Positions 61,126 through 64,000 of a DNA stretch of 64,000 nt are shown piece after piece. A model generated the notes under the pieces. The model worked only from the letters and a program-made list of their open reading frames with translations. It made no database searches and had not been told where the DNA came from. Source of the stretch: Gammaproteobacteria bacterium (GTDB lineage Bacteria; Pseudomonadota; Gammaproteobacteria; Thiohalomonadales; Thiohalomonadaceae). Position numbers and translations under genes: made by a program. Where the stretch lies: assembly GCA_026196575.1 (NCBI GenBank), contig JAPHSX010000013.1, forward strand, positions 1-64,000, written 5' to 3'. Numbering within the stretch: position 1 is the stretch's first letter; each line of letters starts with the position of its first letter.

Positions 61126-61416
61126 ATGAACATTCGTCCGTTGCATGACCGTGTGCTTGTCCGCCGCGTGGAAGAGGAGACCACCACCGCCGGCGGTATC
61201 GTGCTGCCCGGCTCTGCTGCTGAAAAACCCAACAAGGGTAAGGTGCTGGCCGCCGGCAAGGGCAAGATCCTGGAAAATGGCGAGGTGCGCCAGATGGACG
61301 TCAAGGTCGGTGACCAGGTGCTGTTCGGTCAGTACTCTGGCACCGCCGTCAAGGTGAATGGCGAGGAGCTGCTGATGATGCGCGAAGAGGACATCATGGG
61401 TGTCATCGAGGGCTAA
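61126..61416 (+). CDS. groS: co-chaperonin GroES
   Basis: The 96-residue protein begins [19 protein letters not shown], has the mobile loop [19 protein letters not shown] and ends [11 protein letters not shown]. It caps GroEL rings as a heptamer in the cytoplasm. AAGGAGC precedes the ATG, and groEL follows after 46 bases in the same operon. Confidence 0.98.
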   Translation: MNIRPLHDRVLVRRVEEETTTAGGIVLPGSAAEKPNKGKVLAAGKGKILENGEVRQMDVKVGDQVLFGQYSGTAVKVNGEELLMMREEDIMGVIEG

Positions 61417-61450
61417 GCGCCCCGCCTCCATCAACCACAAGATTTCTTAG

Positions 61451-63109
<1,659 letters not shown>

Positions 63110-63132
63110 TTCGCCCCACCCGATCTATCCCC

Positions 63133-63165
63133 AAAAGCCCCGCCGGTAACGGCGGGGCTTTTTTG
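63133..63165 (+). terminator. terminator of groESL
   Basis: AAAAGCCCCGCCG and CGGCGGGGCTTTT pair around GTAA and are followed by a T run. This is a strong rho-independent terminator. Confidence 0.93.
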
Positions 63166-63232
63166 TGGTGGCGCCCGCAAGACTCCCGTATCACCCTTAC
63201 TCTCTTCTTATCTCTTCTTGCCCGGTGGACGC

Positions 63233-63238
63233 TATAAT
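63233..63238 (+). promoter_or_regulatory. -10 element upstream of the MotA/TolQ/ExbB-like gene
   Basis: A perfect TATAAT stands 50 bases before the ATG at 63288. A good -35 at 16-18 bases is lacking, so this is a candidate only. Confidence 0.4.
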
Positions 63239-63287
63239 CCTGCGCTACTGCGTGCCTCTACTTACTTTACCCGTCACAGGTGTTTAC

Positions 63288-64000
63288 ATGATCGACCTCT
63301 CCGTGAACCATAGCCGTCGGGTGCTGCTGCACCTGCTGATGTTGTTGCTGCTGGCCGTGGCGCTGGTGGTGCTTGGCCTGCGGGAGATCAGCGAGGTCTA
63401 CTTCAGTAACCAGCTGACGGATACCGGTCTTATTATCAACGGTTTTATCGTTGCCCTGTTTGTCTTCGGTACGCTGAAGATTGTCTGGGTGCTGGCGGGT
63501 TATCAGGGGGAGGAGGCGGCGCTGCGGCGTGTTACCGAGGCGCTGGAGGCGGGGGACTATCAGCCCGAGAGCGAGGTCTCGCCACGGCGCCTCATCGCCC
63601 AGCGGCTGGCGGCGCTGCGTTCACTGAGCCGGCGCAACGCCCTCATCGACCACAGTGCACTGGCGGCGACCCTGCTGGCGAACGAGAGCACCCGCCTCAG
63701 TTTTCCCCGTTTCGTCAACAACACCCTGATCCTGAGCGGTGTCTTCGGCACCATCGTCTCCCTCTCCATGGCCCTGGTGGGGGCCTCCAATCTGCTTGGT
63801 AATGTGGAGAGCATGGCCGGCATGGAGCAGGTGATCCATGGCATGTCGACCGCCCTCTCCACCACCATGACGGCGATCGTCTGCTACCTCTTCTTCAGCT
63901 ACTTCTTTCTCAAACTTGGTGATGTGCAGACGCGGCTGTTGAGCGCCATCGAGCAGGTGACCACCATCCATCTGTTGCCGCAGTACGCCCACTCCAGCGA
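63288..64000 (+). CDS. MotA/TolQ/ExbB-family proton-channel-like membrane protein (3' truncated by window edge)
   Basis: From the ATG at 63288 the frame is open to the window edge (237 codons). It shows two early transmembrane helices (about 10-30 and 47-67), a cytoplasmic helical stretch (about 70-140), then LILSGVFGTIVSLSMALVGASNLL (about 145-170) and TTMTAIVCYLFFSYFFLKL (about 185-205). The last two resemble the pore helices of MotA/TolQ/ExbB. These proteins pair with a B-type subunit to use the proton gradient. The rest of the gene and any partner lie outside the window, so motor, Tol or Zor-like use cannot be told apart. Confidence 0.7.
   Translation, partial: MIDLSVNHSRRVLLHLLMLLLLAVALVVLGLREISEVYFSNQLTDTGLIINGFIVALFVFGTLKIVWVLAGYQGEEAALRRVTEALEAGDYQPESEVSPRRLIAQRLAALRSLSRRNALIDHSALAATLLANESTRLSFPRFVNNTLILSGVFGTIVSLSMALVGASNLLGNVESMAGMEQVIHGMSTALSTTMTAIVCYLFFSYFFLKLGDVQTRLLSAIEQVTTIHLLPQYAHSS

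Noticed and set aside
63288-64000. Zorya-type defence motor gene at the right edge
   Set aside because: Only MotA/TolQ/ExbB-like helices are visible; without the downstream partner the claim cannot be supported, and the groESL context is housekeeping.

Overview
The window reads as a chromosomal segment of a GC-rich gammaproteobacterium, probably an autotrophic, sulfur- or metal-oxidising type. The gammaproteobacterial reading rests on MutH, a dusB-fis pair with a 4-base overlap, DbpA, a YeeN-type YebC protein, FxsA followed by groESL, and the block aroQ-accB-accC-prmA ... DUF3426-dusB-fis-purH ... purD. The autotrophic reading rests on a proteobacterial phosphoribulokinase (40358-41260). A monoheme cytochrome-porin fusion of the Cyc2 type (37301-38566) suggests electron transfer at the outer membrane. 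No rRNA, tRNA, transposase, phage gene or CRISPR array was seen.

Layout. 1-3205: nucleotidyltransferase (MurU type), GCS2-type ligase and M14/AspA-type deacylase on the plus strand. 3396-8243: small domain protein, secreted hydrolase, peroxiredoxin, DUF465 protein, mutH, rutE-like nitroreductase, MlaC-like protein and a 37-residue Cys-rich membrane peptide. 8418-11907: moaC divergent from moaDE, a DksA-type zinc finger protein with one ligand replaced, and an orphan sigma-54 response regulator. 12049-18859: a tight four-gene minus-strand operon (TVP38/TMEM64 membrane protein, six-hairpin glycosidase-like protein, GT4 glycosyltransferase, and an alkaline-phosphatase-superfamily/endonuclease-exonuclease-phosphatase fusion). 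It looks like an undescribed envelope glycan or glycolipid pathway.

19427-30973: Crp/Fnr regulator, YeeN-type YebC, MarC, a charged secreted protein, a spermidine-synthase-like protein, two DEAD-box helicases flanking an ornithine/lysine decarboxylase, a SPOR protein, an orphan Xre/MbcA/ParS-like protein, a small thioredoxin and an MltC-like lytic transglycosylase. 31178-38566: DUF3365 heme protein, YfaZ-like outer-membrane protein, CBS protein, HU with a lysine/alanine tail, YjbQ, AEC transporter, SH3 protein, GST and the cytochrome-porin. 38957-41260: rimO and phosphoribulokinase. 41407-60393: a conserved housekeeping block on the minus strand, interrupted twice by accessory pairs: LTA-synthase-like protein plus metallophosphoesterase between purH and purD, and chemoreceptor plus LbtU-like porin between DUF3426 and prmA. 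60498-64000: fxsA, groES and groEL under a promoter with a complete CIRCE operator, then a truncated MotA/TolQ/ExbB-like gene.

Repeats of a GTAGGAGCG...CGCTCCTAC family (about 65 bp, two short hairpins) occur at 19088, 54019 and 54141, with diverged relatives near 32636, 38738-38866 and 55143. The copy at 54141 supplies the stop codon of prmA. The strongest candidates for new biology are the four-gene glycan/phosphoesterase operon, the cytochrome-porin with an 18-bp palindrome over its promoter, the DsbD with two alpha domains, and the 60-bp in-frame repeat of the DUF3426 gene.
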